In this document: positions 16,610 to 24,982 of the stretch, in pieces
Layout: each line of letters begins with the position of its first letter
Position numbering within the stretch: position 1 is the stretch's first letter
Source of the DNA: Pseudomonas sp. ML2-2023-3
GTDB lineage: Bacteria; Pseudomonadota; Gammaproteobacteria; Pseudomonadales; Pseudomonadaceae
DNA: 64,000 nucleotides
Direction: 5' to 3'
Assembly: GCF_037055275.1 (NCBI RefSeq)
Contig: NZ_CP146343.1
Coordinates: 3,444,501-3,508,500 of the forward strand
Notes under the pieces: model-generated
What the model was told of the DNA's origin: nothing
The model's input: the letters and a program-made list of their open reading frames with translations, nothing else
Databases searched by the model: none
Program-made: the position numbers and the translations under genes

Positions 16610-18417
16610 GTTGCCTCTCTTGTTGGTTTGAGTGATGCCATCAACGGCAAGCTGCAGCACATCAATAAGCCGTCGGGTTGTGGCCGGGCGTCGAGTTCAC
16701 CGCCGAAGCCTTCAATGATGCTGCGACTCATCGACAGCCCCAGTCCCAGCCCATCTACCTTGCTGGTGTAAAACGGCGTAAACAGTTGTTCAAGCTGCCC
16801 GGCACTGACACCCGGCCCCTGATCCTGCACGCTGATCTGCAGTACCCCGCCCGCGACGGTCTGCGCCTGCAGGGTAATGCGCGAAGCCTGGCCGGGATGC
16901 TGCTCGCTGTTGGCGTCTATGGCATTGCGCAACAGGTTGAGCAGCACTTGCTCCAGAAGCACACGATCGACGTATACCCGCCCGAGGTTGTCCGGTAATT
17001 GCTGCTCGATGTCCACATTACGTTCCCGGGCCTCCCAGGCACATAGACTCACGGCCTGACGCGCCACCTCGCTGACATCCAGCGCTTGCAGGTTACGTCG
17101 CCCCTTGCGCAGAAAACTGCGCAGACGCTTGATCACTTCAGAGGCATGGTTGGCATGCAGATTGATCCGCTCCAGCCCCTGGGCCACACGCGCTACAGCC
17201 TCAGGATTGCTGCCCAGGGTCTGCAGGTAACGCTGGCTGGCGTTGGCGTAATTGACCACGGCCGCCAGGGGTTGGTTGATTTCATGGGCGATGCCTGACG
17301 CCAGCTCACCGAGGGTGATCAACCGTGTCGTGTGGGCCATCTCGTCCTGATGATGACGCTGCTGGGCTTCGCGCAACTCACGCTCGCGCATATCCCGGGC
17401 AACCAGAGAGAAAAACCGTTCGCCTGCGGTCGATCGATGGGCCAGCAGCAATAGCGACACAGGCACCGAAGGCTCGCCATTCAAAGGCTGCAGACGGGTT
17501 TCAGTACTCCATAGACCCTGCTGCTCGGCACTGCTCCAGCCACTGGACTCCAGCATCGCCAGGGTGTGAGCCGTCAGAAACGCGGCCAATGAAGGCATGC
17601 CCTGTGCGGGCAACAGGCCGAGGATGCGCCGGGCCGCCGGATTGAGATAAGACACTCCGCCCGCGGGGTCGATAAACAGCACAGGGTCAGGGTTGGCCTC
17701 CACCACATCGGCCAGCCGCCGCTTGTTCTCTTCAGCCTGGATACGGGCAGTGATATCCCGCGACACACTGACCACCTCAACCACCGCCCCGGTATACGTT
17801 TCACGGATTGCCCGGCTTGCGGTTTCAAACCACAGGTAATGCCCCCCGTGATGGCGAATGCGATAAGTCATGGTGTGATAGCCATCGAGTTGCAGGGCAT
17901 CCCGGGCCTGACGCAGCGCCAGCTTGAGATCGTGAGCATGGAACAGGCGCTGGGCCCGGGTGCCGCGCAGTGTCTCGGGCCAGTAACCGAGCAGGGTCCA
18001 GGACGCCGGGGAGGCATCCAGGAAGCGCCCGTCCGGGGTGTGACGCGAGATCAGATCAGTGGTGTTTTCGGTAATCAGCCGGTAAAGGCGCCTGGCCTTG
18101 GCCGCTTCACGCCCCGCCAGCAATTCTGTACTCGCCTCGCGACCTCGGGCCACGACACACTGGCTATCGGGATCGGGAATCAGTGTCCAGAGCCATACCT
18201 GTTGATCCCATTGTGCTTCTACCTGCTCTATGGCCCTGTCCTGTTGCAGGCAGGCCCGAACCAGTTCGGGCAGATTGCCAGGCAACAGGTTACTCACGCT
18301 GCTCAGCAACGCGCCCTTCAGCAGGCCGGTCAACGCCCGGTTCGCCGTCAGCGGCAAGCCGTCTGCGTCAAGCACTACAGTGGGTTGGGGATCATGGGGC
18401 AGCAGGGTTGGCGGCAT
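16606..18417 (-). CDS. PAS-domain sensor histidine kinase (soluble)
   Basis: A 603-residue kinase with no obvious membrane helix. It has a degenerate N-terminal PAS-like stretch, a PAS domain (RRLYRLITENTTDLISRHTP, then the PAC region YRIRHHGGHYLWFETASR), another PAS (VVEANPDPVLFIDPAGGVSY), HisKA with H378 (GIAHEINQPLAAVVNYANAS), and HATPase (LLNLLRNAIDAN, DQGPGV, GLGLGLSMSRSI). This FixL/StyS-like plan fits sensing of a cytoplasmic ligand or redox state. The start at 18417 (MPPTLLPHDP) is preferred because the upstream extension to 18489 runs through the palindrome. It pairs with the regulator encoded immediately downstream. Confidence 0.9.
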   Translation of the reverse strand: MPPTLLPHDPQPTVVLDADGLPLTANRALTGLLKGALLSSVSNLLPGNLPELVRACLQQDRAIEQVEAQWDQQVWLWTLIPDPDSQCVVARGREASTELLAGREAAKARRLYRLITENTTDLISRHTPDGRFLDASPASWTLLGYWPETLRGTRAQRLFHAHDLKLALRQARDALQLDGYHTMTYRIRHHGGHYLWFETASRAIRETYTGAVVEVVSVSRDITARIQAEENKRRLADVVEANPDPVLFIDPAGGVSYLNPAARRILGLLPAQGMPSLAAFLTAHTLAMLESSGWSSAEQQGLWSTETRLQPLNGEPSVPVSLLLLAHRSTAGERFFSLVARDMRERELREAQQRHHQDEMAHTTRLITLGELASGIAHEINQPLAAVVNYANASQRYLQTLGSNPEAVARVAQGLERINLHANHASEVIKRLRSFLRKGRRNLQALDVSEVARQAVSLCAWEARERNVDIEQQLPDNLGRVYVDRVLLEQVLLNLLRNAIDANSEQHPGQASRITLQAQTVAGGVLQISVQDQGPGVSAGQLEQLFTPFYTSKVDGLGLGLSMSRSIIEGFGGELDARPQPDGLLMCCSLPLMASLKPTREAT

Positions 18418-18450
18418 TCGGCATCCTGACGGTTGGGCAGCGGTTAGCCA

Positions 18451-18468
18451 TATAGTACAACTACTATA
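18451..18468. promoter_or_regulatory. 18-bp palindrome in divergent promoter (candidate response-regulator site)
   Basis: TATAGTA-CAAC-TACTATA has perfect 7-bp arms. It lies 34 bp upstream of the kinase start and 130 bp upstream of the acyl-CoA ligase start. FixJ/StyR-type regulators bind dyads of about this size, so this is the best candidate site for the regulator encoded by the kinase operon. Confidence 0.5.
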
Positions 18469-18597
18469 GTGCTTAGGTATTACTTCCATATCAAACCCAG
18501 AGTGGGCTATAAGTCAGACCGGACATAAAACTGACCCGCTCGCCATTGGCAGAGCAGGCAGCCATAGAGCTAACAATCAGCCACCGGAATGACCCTC

Positions 18598-20220
18598 ATG
18601 TCGATTTTTGAGCACGGCCTTGAGCCGACTGCCGTAAACCATATTGCCCTGACCCCCCTGAGCTTCATCGAACGCACCGCCAACGTCTACCCCGACTACC
18701 CTGCCGTCATTCACGGCTCCATTCGCCGCACGTGGGCGCAGACGTACAGCCGGTGTCGCCGACTGGCCTGCGCACTTGCCGGGCGCGGGATTGGCCAGGG
18801 CGATACGGTGGCGGTGATGTTGCCCAACATTCCGGCCATGCTCGAGGCGCATTTTGCGGTGCCCATGATCGACGCAGTGCTCAACGCCCTGAACGTACGC
18901 CTGGACGCTGAAGCCATTGCCTTCATGCTGGCCCACGGCGAAGCCAAGGTGTTGATTGCCGACCGCGAATTCCATGACGTGGTCCATGCCGCTGTCGCCA
19001 TGCTCGACCATCCGCCGCTGATCATCGATGTCGATGACCCTGAATATGGCGAAGGCCAGCCTGTCAGCACACTGGACTATGAAGCACTGCTGGCTGAAGG
19101 CGACCCCGAGTATGACTGGCAGTGGCCCGCAGACGAGTGGCAGGCCATTGCGCTCAACTATACGTCGGGCACCACCGGCAACCCGAAGGGCGTGGTGTAT
19201 CACCATCGCGGGGCCTACCTCAACTCCCTGGGCAACCAGATGGTCTGGGCCATCGGCAACCATCCCGTGTACCTGTGGACCCTGCCGATGTTCCACTGCA
19301 ACGGCTGGTGCTACCCGTGGATCATTACGGCATTGGCGGGTGTGCATGTGTTTCTGCGCCGGGTTGATCCGCAAAAAATCCTCACTCTGATTCGCGAGCA
19401 TCAGGTCACTCACTTGTGCGGTGCGCCGATTGTGCTGAATGCACTGGTCAATATGCCCGAGTCAGCCAAGGCCGCCATCGACCACCCGGTACATGCAATG
19501 GTTGCAGGGGCGGCGCCACCGGCCAAAGTCATTGGCGCCGTGGAAGAAATGGGCATCAAGGTGACCCATGTTTATGGCCTGACCGAAGTGTATGGGCCCG
19601 TCACCATTTGTGCCTGGCATGACAAGTGGGACGAGCAGCCATTGGCCGAACGAGCACAGATAAAGTCCCGTCAGGGCGTACGCTACCCCACGCTGGAAGG
19701 GCTGATGGTGGCCGACCCCAAGACCCTGATCCCCACGCCCCGTGACGGCGAAACCATGGGCGAGATCTTCATGCGCGGCAACACGGTGATGAAGGGATAC
19801 CTGAAGAACCCCAGCGCCACGGCCGAAGCCTTCGAGGGCGGCTGGTTCCATACCGGCGACCTGGCGGTATGTCATGCGGACGGTTATGTCGAAATTCGTG
19901 ACCGCCTCAAGGACATCATCATTTCCGGTGGCGAGAACATCTCAACCATCGAGGTCGAAGGCGTGCTGTATCGCCATCCCGCCGTGATGGAGGCCGCCGT
20001 GGTTGCACGCCCGGATGAAAAATGGGGCGAGACCCCCTGCGCCTTTATCACCCTGAAGGCTGATTACCAGCAGGTACGCGAGATAGAAATCATCGCCTTT
20101 TGCCGCGATCACCTGGCCGGTTTCAAGGTGCCACGTACAGTGGTGTTTACCCTGTTGCCCAAGACCTCTACGGGGAAAATCCAGAAATACGTACTGCGCG
20201 ACATGGCCAAAGCGCTGTAA
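18598..20220 (+). CDS. Acyl-CoA synthetase (AMP-forming), DmdB-like
   Basis: A 540-residue ANL-superfamily ligase that activates a carboxylic acid to its CoA thioester through an acyl-adenylate. Motifs seen are the P-loop YTSGTTGNPKGVVYHH, the acyl pocket region PMFHCNGWCYPW, VYGLTEVYGP, the hinge GWFHTGDLAV, RLKDIIISGGENIS, and the C-terminal catalytic lysine in PKTSTGKIQKYVLRD. The subfamily includes medium/short-chain ligases and 3-methylmercaptopropionyl-CoA ligase. The next gene encodes an acyl-CoA dehydrogenase of the DmdC type, supporting a two-step acid-activation and desaturation pathway. Start: ATG 18598 or ATG 18589; the second adds three residues. A REP hairpin separates it from the dehydrogenase gene. 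Confidence 0.88.
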   Translation: MSIFEHGLEPTAVNHIALTPLSFIERTANVYPDYPAVIHGSIRRTWAQTYSRCRRLACALAGRGIGQGDTVAVMLPNIPAMLEAHFAVPMIDAVLNALNVRLDAEAIAFMLAHGEAKVLIADREFHDVVHAAVAMLDHPPLIIDVDDPEYGEGQPVSTLDYEALLAEGDPEYDWQWPADEWQAIALNYTSGTTGNPKGVVYHHRGAYLNSLGNQMVWAIGNHPVYLWTLPMFHCNGWCYPWIITALAGVHVFLRRVDPQKILTLIREHQVTHLCGAPIVLNALVNMPESAKAAIDHPVHAMVAGAAPPAKVIGAVEEMGIKVTHVYGLTEVYGPVTICAWHDKWDEQPLAERAQIKSRQGVRYPTLEGLMVADPKTLIPTPRDGETMGEIFMRGNTVMKGYLKNPSATAEAFEGGWFHTGDLAVCHADGYVEIRDRLKDIIISGGENISTIEVEGVLYRHPAVMEAAVVARPDEKWGETPCAFITLKADYQQVREIEIIAFCRDHLAGFKVPRTVVFTLLPKTSTGKIQKYVLRDMAKAL

Positions 20221-20240
20221 TCGCGCCACCTGAATCAACG

Positions 20241-20270
20241 GTGGGAGCGGGCTTGATCGCTCCCGCAGGG
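20241..20270 (+). repeat. REP element forming a hairpin
   Basis: GTGGGAGCGGGCTTGATCGC followed by TCCCGCAGGG contains GGGAGC/GCTCCC arms. It lies in the 78-bp gap between the ligase and dehydrogenase genes, where it may partially separate their expression. Confidence 0.65.
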
Positions 20271-20298
20271 AATCTTTTGCCAGAATAAGAGACTTCAC

Positions 20299-22071
20299 AT
20301 GCCTGATTTCAATGCCCCGCTTCGCGACATGCGCTTTGTCCTGCACGAACTGTTCGAGGCCCCTGCGCTTTGGGCCCGACTGCCCGCACTGGCCGATCAT
20401 GTGGATGCCGATACAAGCGATGCGATTCTCGAAGAAGCCGCAAAAGTCACCGGCCAGTTGATTGCTCCACTCAACCGCAGTGGCGATGAGCAAGGTGCCC
20501 AGTGGTACGCAGGCCAGGTGACGACCCCCAAGGGCTTCAAGTCGGCCTATGACACCTACATCGAAGGCGGCTGGGTCGGCTTGTCGGGCAACCCTGAATT
20601 CGGCGGGCTTGGCATGCCGAAGATGCTGGCCGTGCAATTTGAAGAAATGCTCTACGGCGCCAACGCAAGCTTTGCCCTGTACTCGGCATTGACCAGCGGC
20701 GCCTGCCTGGCCATTGATGCCCACGCCAGTGAAGCCCTCAAACGCATCTTCCTGCCCCCGATGTATGAAGGTCGCTGGGCCGGTTCAATGTGTTTGACCG
20801 AGGCCCATTCCGGTACCGACCTCGGCATTATCCGTACCCGTGCCGAACCACTGCCGGACGGCAGTTTCAGCATCAGCGGCAGCAAGATATTCATCACCGG
20901 CGGCGACCAGGACCTGACCGAAAACATCATTCACCTGGTGCTGGCCAAACTGCCGGACGCGCCAGCCGGTCCACGGGGCATTTCGCTGTTCCTGGTGCCC
21001 AAGGTACTGCTCAATGACGATGGTTCCCTGGGTCAAGGCAATGCCGTGAGCTGTGGCTCCATCGAGCACAAAATGGGGATCAAGGCATCCGCCACCTGCG
21101 TGATCAATTTTGACGGTGCACAGGGCTGGTTGATTGGCGACGCCAACAAAGGCCTGGCAGCCATGTTCACCATGATGAATTACGAACGGCTGTCGATCGG
21201 CATTCAGGGCATTGGTTGCGCCGAAGCCTCCTATCAGAATGCCCGTGCCTATGCCTGCGAGCGCCTGCAAGGCCGAGCACCGACCGGAGCCGTGGCACCT
21301 GAAAAAATAGCCGACCCGATCATCGCTCATCCGGATGTGCGACGCATGCTGCTGAGCATGAAGGCCATGACCGAAGGCGGTCGGGCTTTCGCCAGCTACG
21401 TGGGTCAACAACTGGACCTCGCCAAGTTCTCACCCGACCCCCGGGAACAACAGGACGCCAGCACGCTGGTGGCCTTGCTCACGCCGGTGGCCAAAGCCTT
21501 TTTCACCGATACCGGGTTCGACAGTTGCGTGCTGGGGCAGCAAGTGTTTGGTGGCCACGGCTACATCCGTGAGTGGGGTCAGGAGCAGTTGGTCCGTGAT
21601 GTGCGCATCGCCCAGATTTATGAAGGCACCAACGGGATCCAGGCACTGGATTTACTGGACCGTAAAGTGATCGCCAACGGCGGTGCAAGCCTGCGCATGT
21701 TTACCGCGCAGATCCGCGACTTTGCCCAAAGCCCCGGCAAACCTTACGCCAGCGAGTTGCTCGACGCGGTACAGCGTCTTGAAAACGTCAGTGACTGGTT
21801 GCAGGCTCGGGCCAAGGTCAACCCCAACGAAACCGGCGCCGCCTGCGTCGAGTACCTGAACCTGCTCGGGTATGTGGCGTACGCCTGGCTCTGGGCGCGC
21901 ATGGCCGATGTGGCGCAGCGTTCGATGGATGCCGATCCGGCGTTCTATAGCGCCAAGCTGGCCACTGCGCAGTTCTACTTCAGCCGCCTGCTGCCGCGCA
22001 CGTTGAGCCTTGAGCACACCATCCGGGCAGGCAGCGAATCCTTGTATGAGCTGGATGCCGCTCACTTTTAA
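20299..22071 (+). CDS. Acyl-CoA dehydrogenase, DmdC/FadE-like (about 590 aa class)
   Basis: A 590-residue flavoenzyme with an N-terminal extra domain, the FAD/acyl core (MCLTEAHSGTDLGIIRTRAE, FITGGDQDLTENI), and a C-terminal acyl-CoA-dehydrogenase-C extension. The catalytic base is E442 in IAQIYEGTNGIQALDL. The length and C-terminal domain place it with 3-methylthiopropionyl-CoA dehydrogenase (DmdC) and similar long-form enzymes, not with the 380-residue beta-oxidation type. With the upstream ligase it would convert an acid to an enoyl-CoA. The true substrate (methylthiopropionate or a branched/medium-chain acid) cannot be read from the sequence; no DmdD hydratase is adjacent. Confidence 0.88.
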   Translation: MPDFNAPLRDMRFVLHELFEAPALWARLPALADHVDADTSDAILEEAAKVTGQLIAPLNRSGDEQGAQWYAGQVTTPKGFKSAYDTYIEGGWVGLSGNPEFGGLGMPKMLAVQFEEMLYGANASFALYSALTSGACLAIDAHASEALKRIFLPPMYEGRWAGSMCLTEAHSGTDLGIIRTRAEPLPDGSFSISGSKIFITGGDQDLTENIIHLVLAKLPDAPAGPRGISLFLVPKVLLNDDGSLGQGNAVSCGSIEHKMGIKASATCVINFDGAQGWLIGDANKGLAAMFTMMNYERLSIGIQGIGCAEASYQNARAYACERLQGRAPTGAVAPEKIADPIIAHPDVRRMLLSMKAMTEGGRAFASYVGQQLDLAKFSPDPREQQDASTLVALLTPVAKAFFTDTGFDSCVLGQQVFGGHGYIREWGQEQLVRDVRIAQIYEGTNGIQALDLLDRKVIANGGASLRMFTAQIRDFAQSPGKPYASELLDAVQRLENVSDWLQARAKVNPNETGAACVEYLNLLGYVAYAWLWARMADVAQRSMDADPAFYSAKLATAQFYFSRLLPRTLSLEHTIRAGSESLYELDAAHF

Positions 22072-22075
22072 ACCC

Positions 22076-22108
22076 GTAAAATAAAACGGCGGCCTCTAAG
22101 GGCCGCCG
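22076..22108 (-). terminator. Intrinsic terminator for the minus-strand pair
   Basis: Arms CGGCGGCC (22087-22094) and GGCCGCCG (22101-22108) with a 6-base loop are followed, on the minus strand, by GTTTTATTTTA. It sits 29 bp beyond the stop of the monooxygenase-type gene and may also help stop the convergent dehydrogenase transcript. Confidence 0.75.
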
Positions 22109-22136
22109 CAGGGTGCTGCACCATTGCCCCTGAGCC

Positions 22137-22433
22137 TTAAATGCTCAGTTCGTCCAGCAGCAACACTTCACGGTGGGCCAGCAGATCACCCACCGCATGG
22201 GTCATCGCCTGATAGTGCGGGGTGGTTTTGTGGTGCTCAATAGCCTCCATGTCCGCCCAGCCTTCAATGAATACAAAGCACTCAGGATCGGTTCGATCCA
22301 CGTGCAGGTCATAGAAACGACAGCCAGGCTCGGCTCGGGAGCCTTCGACACAGGCGCGCAGGGCCTGTTCTACCGTTCTGCCATGACCAGGTTTGGCGCG
22401 CAATGTGGCCACAATTTTGATGATTTGAGACAT
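22137..22433 (-). CDS. Antibiotic-biosynthesis-monooxygenase (ABM/YgiN) family protein
   Basis: A 98-residue ferredoxin-like alpha-beta protein. Family features are ATLRAKPGHGRTVEQALRAC at the start, a central EPGCRFYDLHVDRTDP, and FIEGWADMEAIEHH with the conserved E-x-W. Such dimeric proteins include quinol monooxygenases and many of unknown function. The ATG at 22433 follows AGGAAGT at suitable distance; the upstream ATG in the longer frame has no box. It is transcribed behind the DUF465 gene. The role is not deducible beyond possible oxidation of an aromatic or quinol. Confidence 0.82.
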   Translation of the reverse strand: MSQIIKIVATLRAKPGHGRTVEQALRACVEGSRAEPGCRFYDLHVDRTDPECFVFIEGWADMEAIEHHKTTPHYQAMTHAVGDLLAHREVLLLDELSI

Positions 22434-22459
22434 GTGTACTTCCTGCAACGTGCGATGAC

Positions 22460-22696
22460 TTAAGCGCTCAAGATTTGCGCGATTTTATCCTTGATAAGGA
22501 GGCGCTGCTCCTTGAGCTTGCGCAGCACATCATCCGCAACCCCTATTGCATCGTTGGCTTCAGCCTCAACCACTTCGGCATCTTTTTCGCCGTACTGCAC
22601 AAACAGCTGATTCAGATGAGGGTTTTCGCTGCGAAACTTGCTGACGGCCTCTTTGGTAAGCCCCAAGTCCTGTAACAAGTCGTGCTTGACTGGCAT
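22460..22696 (-). CDS. YdcH/DUF465-family small protein
   Basis: A 78-residue, mostly helical, charged protein. The family pattern is visible in SKFRSENPHLNQLFVQYGEK and the closing helix LRKLKEQRLLIKDKIAQIL. Members are short antiparallel coiled coils of unknown function found in most proteobacteria. It starts behind AGGTG and precedes the ABM gene by 26 bp, so the two probably form an operon. Confidence 0.75.
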   Translation of the reverse strand: MPVKHDLLQDLGLTKEAVSKFRSENPHLNQLFVQYGEKDAEVVEAEANDAIGVADDVLRKLKEQRLLIKDKIAQILSA

Positions 22697-23210
22697 AGAT
22701 ACACCTCATGGACATCTTGGTTACGGGGTCAGGCTCTGAGGGAGAACCTGATCGAAAGTATTCAGTTCGCGATGAACCACCTAAGCAATAGCACGCAAAA
22801 GGCCCGTCAGAAAGCCGGGAGAGCACTTTAGTCCCCCTTCTACCCCGCCGTCTCAGGCACTTTACACAGCAAAACCTGCCTTGCATGCCCTGCAGCCCTT
22901 GCCAGTCAACCCCCACAACCAAAGTGCCAATTTAATGACTTGATTCACATAGGCGGTATTTTTTTGACTTTTTAACGCGGCAAATCATGGGTTTGATAAT
23001 TTTCCGGTGATAAGCTGCTGACTTTCCGACACAACCTGAGCTGTAGTACTACGCTTGTGACAGACAAAGCAGGCAGCACGCCCATAACAATAAACGGCCA
23101 GAATTACTGGGTAACATGTTGACAGTCATATAATTGGCGCCATAAAAGGTTAGCCCCAAAAGGCGCAAGTGATTGTTTTGCATGAATGACAGTACCAGAC
23201 GCCTCAATAA
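22697..23210. other. Long 5' region of the cellulose operon
   Basis: This 514-bp gap separates the DUF465 gene from bcsE. No gene is supported. The left half is featureless; the right half is A/T-rich and contains a T-run near 22965 and the candidate promoter with an overlapping FleQ-type box at 23119-23147. Its length suggests multi-factor control of the operon. Confidence 0.45.
23119..23147 (+). promoter_or_regulatory. Candidate bcs promoter with FleQ-box-like sequence in the spacer
   Basis: A perfect -35 hexamer TTGACA (23119-23124) is followed after 17 bp by a weak -10, ATAAAA (23142-23147). The spacer holds GTCATATAATTGGC (23125-23138), which matches most positions of the FleQ consensus GTCA-N-TAAATTGAC. 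FleQ is known to control exopolysaccharide operons in Pseudomonas in response to c-di-GMP; binding here is inferred. Confidence 0.4.
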
Positions 23211-24785
23211 ATGCTTTTCACTGGGGGGACTTTACGCTTGGTTCATATCAGTTTGGCCATCAGCGGATTGCTGGATCAACAGATTGTGTTGCGCGCAGGC
23301 GGCTTGTATTGGGTCACGGTCGATCACTCGACTGACGCAAAACTGCTGGCAAGGCAATTTCTTGAAGCATTACCCGAAAGCGTGCCAGCCACGCTGATTG
23401 CAGGTGCCGGTTCGGTCCAGCAGATCATCAGCGATATGGCACCCGATCGCGGTCCCGGCAAGCTCAAGCTGTTTGAAATCGCCCAGAGAATCATAGAGCC
23501 TGGACTGGCCACGCTGACCCGCGATCTTGGCCGTGCCGGCATACTCCCTTCAAGCCAGATCCTGCTGGTGCTGCCCTCGAACACTTGGGCCGAATCGACT
23601 ACGGCCATCCAGTTGCAACGCTGGATCGAGCGCATACGCGGGTGGCTGCTTGAGCGCAACGCAACGCTATTGGTGATTACCCACGGCGAAGCTGCGCTGC
23701 TGCATGCCCAATTGCTGCAACTTAACCAGACCCTGTCCGGTTTAAGTCGCCTGTACCGCTTCAACGGCGATCTGCGCTACCAATTGCACTTCTGGCACAA
23801 CGAACTGGGTGTAACTGCTGGCCAGGAATTCAAACTCACCGATAAAGGCAATGCCCTGACGCTGATTCCCCAAGCGGTGGTCGATACCCAGCCACGGGTG
23901 GCCGACGATCAGCACGTGTACCTCGCCGAGCGCACCGTACTGGAAGGTGCGCCGCCGATGTCTAAACACTGGTACCTGTTCGAAGGCCGTGAGGCGTTGC
24001 TTGAAGCCGCCGAGTCTGCCCGTGCGGCCACCGTTATCGTGGGCATCGACAATAGTTACCAGCTACTCGAACTGGCCCAGCAGCTGCACGACTTACGGGA
24101 ACATTGCGGCCCCGAACTGAAAATCGTCGTACGTGAAATGGAGCCGTCGGTGCGCTATCGCGACGAGCGCCTGCTGCTGGCGTGTGGCGCCAACATGATC
24201 GTTCCCGACGGCACACTGCTTTCCAGGTTCCTGAGCATGATCGAAAGCATTCAGGGCCAACGCTGGCAATACACCCAGAGCATCGACTTCAAGACGCTGC
24301 TTGAGCGTCAGCGCCCGCCTCAGATTCGCGGGCTGGTCAGCCCCAATGACTTTTATGAGGCCGTATCGCAGATCTACAGGGACAGCTCAGGTGAAGTGAC
24401 CCATCAGCTGATGAAGTTCGAGCCTGTACCGGGACTGGGCGAGGAACTGTTTTTGAACCAGATGTGCCTTCGTCGTTTTGGCGACTTCGCCTGCCTGCTG
24501 GACGGTGAGCTGTACCTGTTTCTGTTTGCCTGCCGTGCAGATGGACTGGAGCCGGCACTGGGCAACATCTGTCGTCTGCCCTGGCGTGACATGTTCACCC
24601 AGCGCCGCATGTTGAGCGGGCCTTCCGACCTGCCTGCACAGACCTTCACAAAGGCCCGGGCGGTACCGGCGCATTTGCATATCCCCGTCGAGGCACCGGC
24701 CATCATGCCGACACCGGGCGTCAGTGAGCGTGCACCGCTAAATCCTCAACGATTCACGCTTCCTCTCAGTGAGCCACAGTCATGA
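23211..24785 (+). CDS. bcsE: Cellulose biosynthesis protein BcsE (c-di-GMP-binding GIL domain)
   Basis: A 524-residue BcsE homologue. The N-terminal two-thirds is the inactive receiver/NTPase-like region. The GIL domain contains VREMEPSVRYRDERLLLACG and the I-site R422-F-G-D425, matching the RxGD c-di-GMP-binding motif of E. coli BcsE. It recruits BcsRQ/BcsF and raises cellulose output when c-di-GMP is high. A stop codon directly precedes ATG 23211, so the protein cannot start earlier. That ATG lacks a good ribosome-binding site; a TTG at 23238 behind a GGGGGG stretch is an alternative. First gene of the nine-gene operon; overlaps bcsF by four bases. Confidence 0.93.
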   Translation: MLFTGGTLRLVHISLAISGLLDQQIVLRAGGLYWVTVDHSTDAKLLARQFLEALPESVPATLIAGAGSVQQIISDMAPDRGPGKLKLFEIAQRIIEPGLATLTRDLGRAGILPSSQILLVLPSNTWAESTTAIQLQRWIERIRGWLLERNATLLVITHGEAALLHAQLLQLNQTLSGLSRLYRFNGDLRYQLHFWHNELGVTAGQEFKLTDKGNALTLIPQAVVDTQPRVADDQHVYLAERTVLEGAPPMSKHWYLFEGREALLEAAESARAATVIVGIDNSYQLLELAQQLHDLREHCGPELKIVVREMEPSVRYRDERLLLACGANMIVPDGTLLSRFLSMIESIQGQRWQYTQSIDFKTLLERQRPPQIRGLVSPNDFYEAVSQIYRDSSGEVTHQLMKFEPVPGLGEELFLNQMCLRRFGDFACLLDGELYLFLFACRADGLEPALGNICRLPWRDMFTQRRMLSGPSDLPAQTFTKARAVPAHLHIPVEAPAIMPTPGVSERAPLNPQRFTLPLSEPQS

Positions 24786-24982
24786 CGTTCCTTGAGCTGA
24801 TCGATGTCATTGCATTGACCTGTGTGGTCACCATACTGCTGACGCTGTTCTGGCAGCGCATCCGGATGTTCCTGAAAAAGCATTTCGAGCAGTACCTGTC
24901 ACCTCGCTATATGAAATCGTGCGGCGTCAGACGTCGCATGCCTGCCAGCCCTGCTCAGAGAACGCCTGATGAGTCTGTTTAA
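24782..24982 (+). CDS. bcsF: Cellulose biosynthesis protein BcsF
   Basis: A 66-residue protein with one membrane helix (about 6-26, LIDVIALTCVVTILLTLFW) and a basic cytoplasmic tail (YMKSCGVRRRMP). Size, topology and position between bcsE and bcsG identify it. BcsF anchors BcsE at the membrane and takes part in phosphoethanolamine decoration. It overlaps bcsE (ATGA) and bcsG (14 bp), indicating tight translational coupling. Confidence 0.87.
   Translation: MTFLELIDVIALTCVVTILLTLFWQRIRMFLKKHFEQYLSPRYMKSCGVRRRMPASPAQRTPDESV

Noticed and set aside
4703-18460. TAGTACAA shared between the 4.7-kb repeat and the 18.45-kb palindrome
   Set aside because: Eight bases are too few to claim a common regulator over 14 kb; recorded as probable coincidence.
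18540-18562. Possible sigma-54 promoter before the acyl-CoA ligase
   Set aside because: The GG and GC elements are not exactly ten bases apart, and the rest of the consensus is poor.
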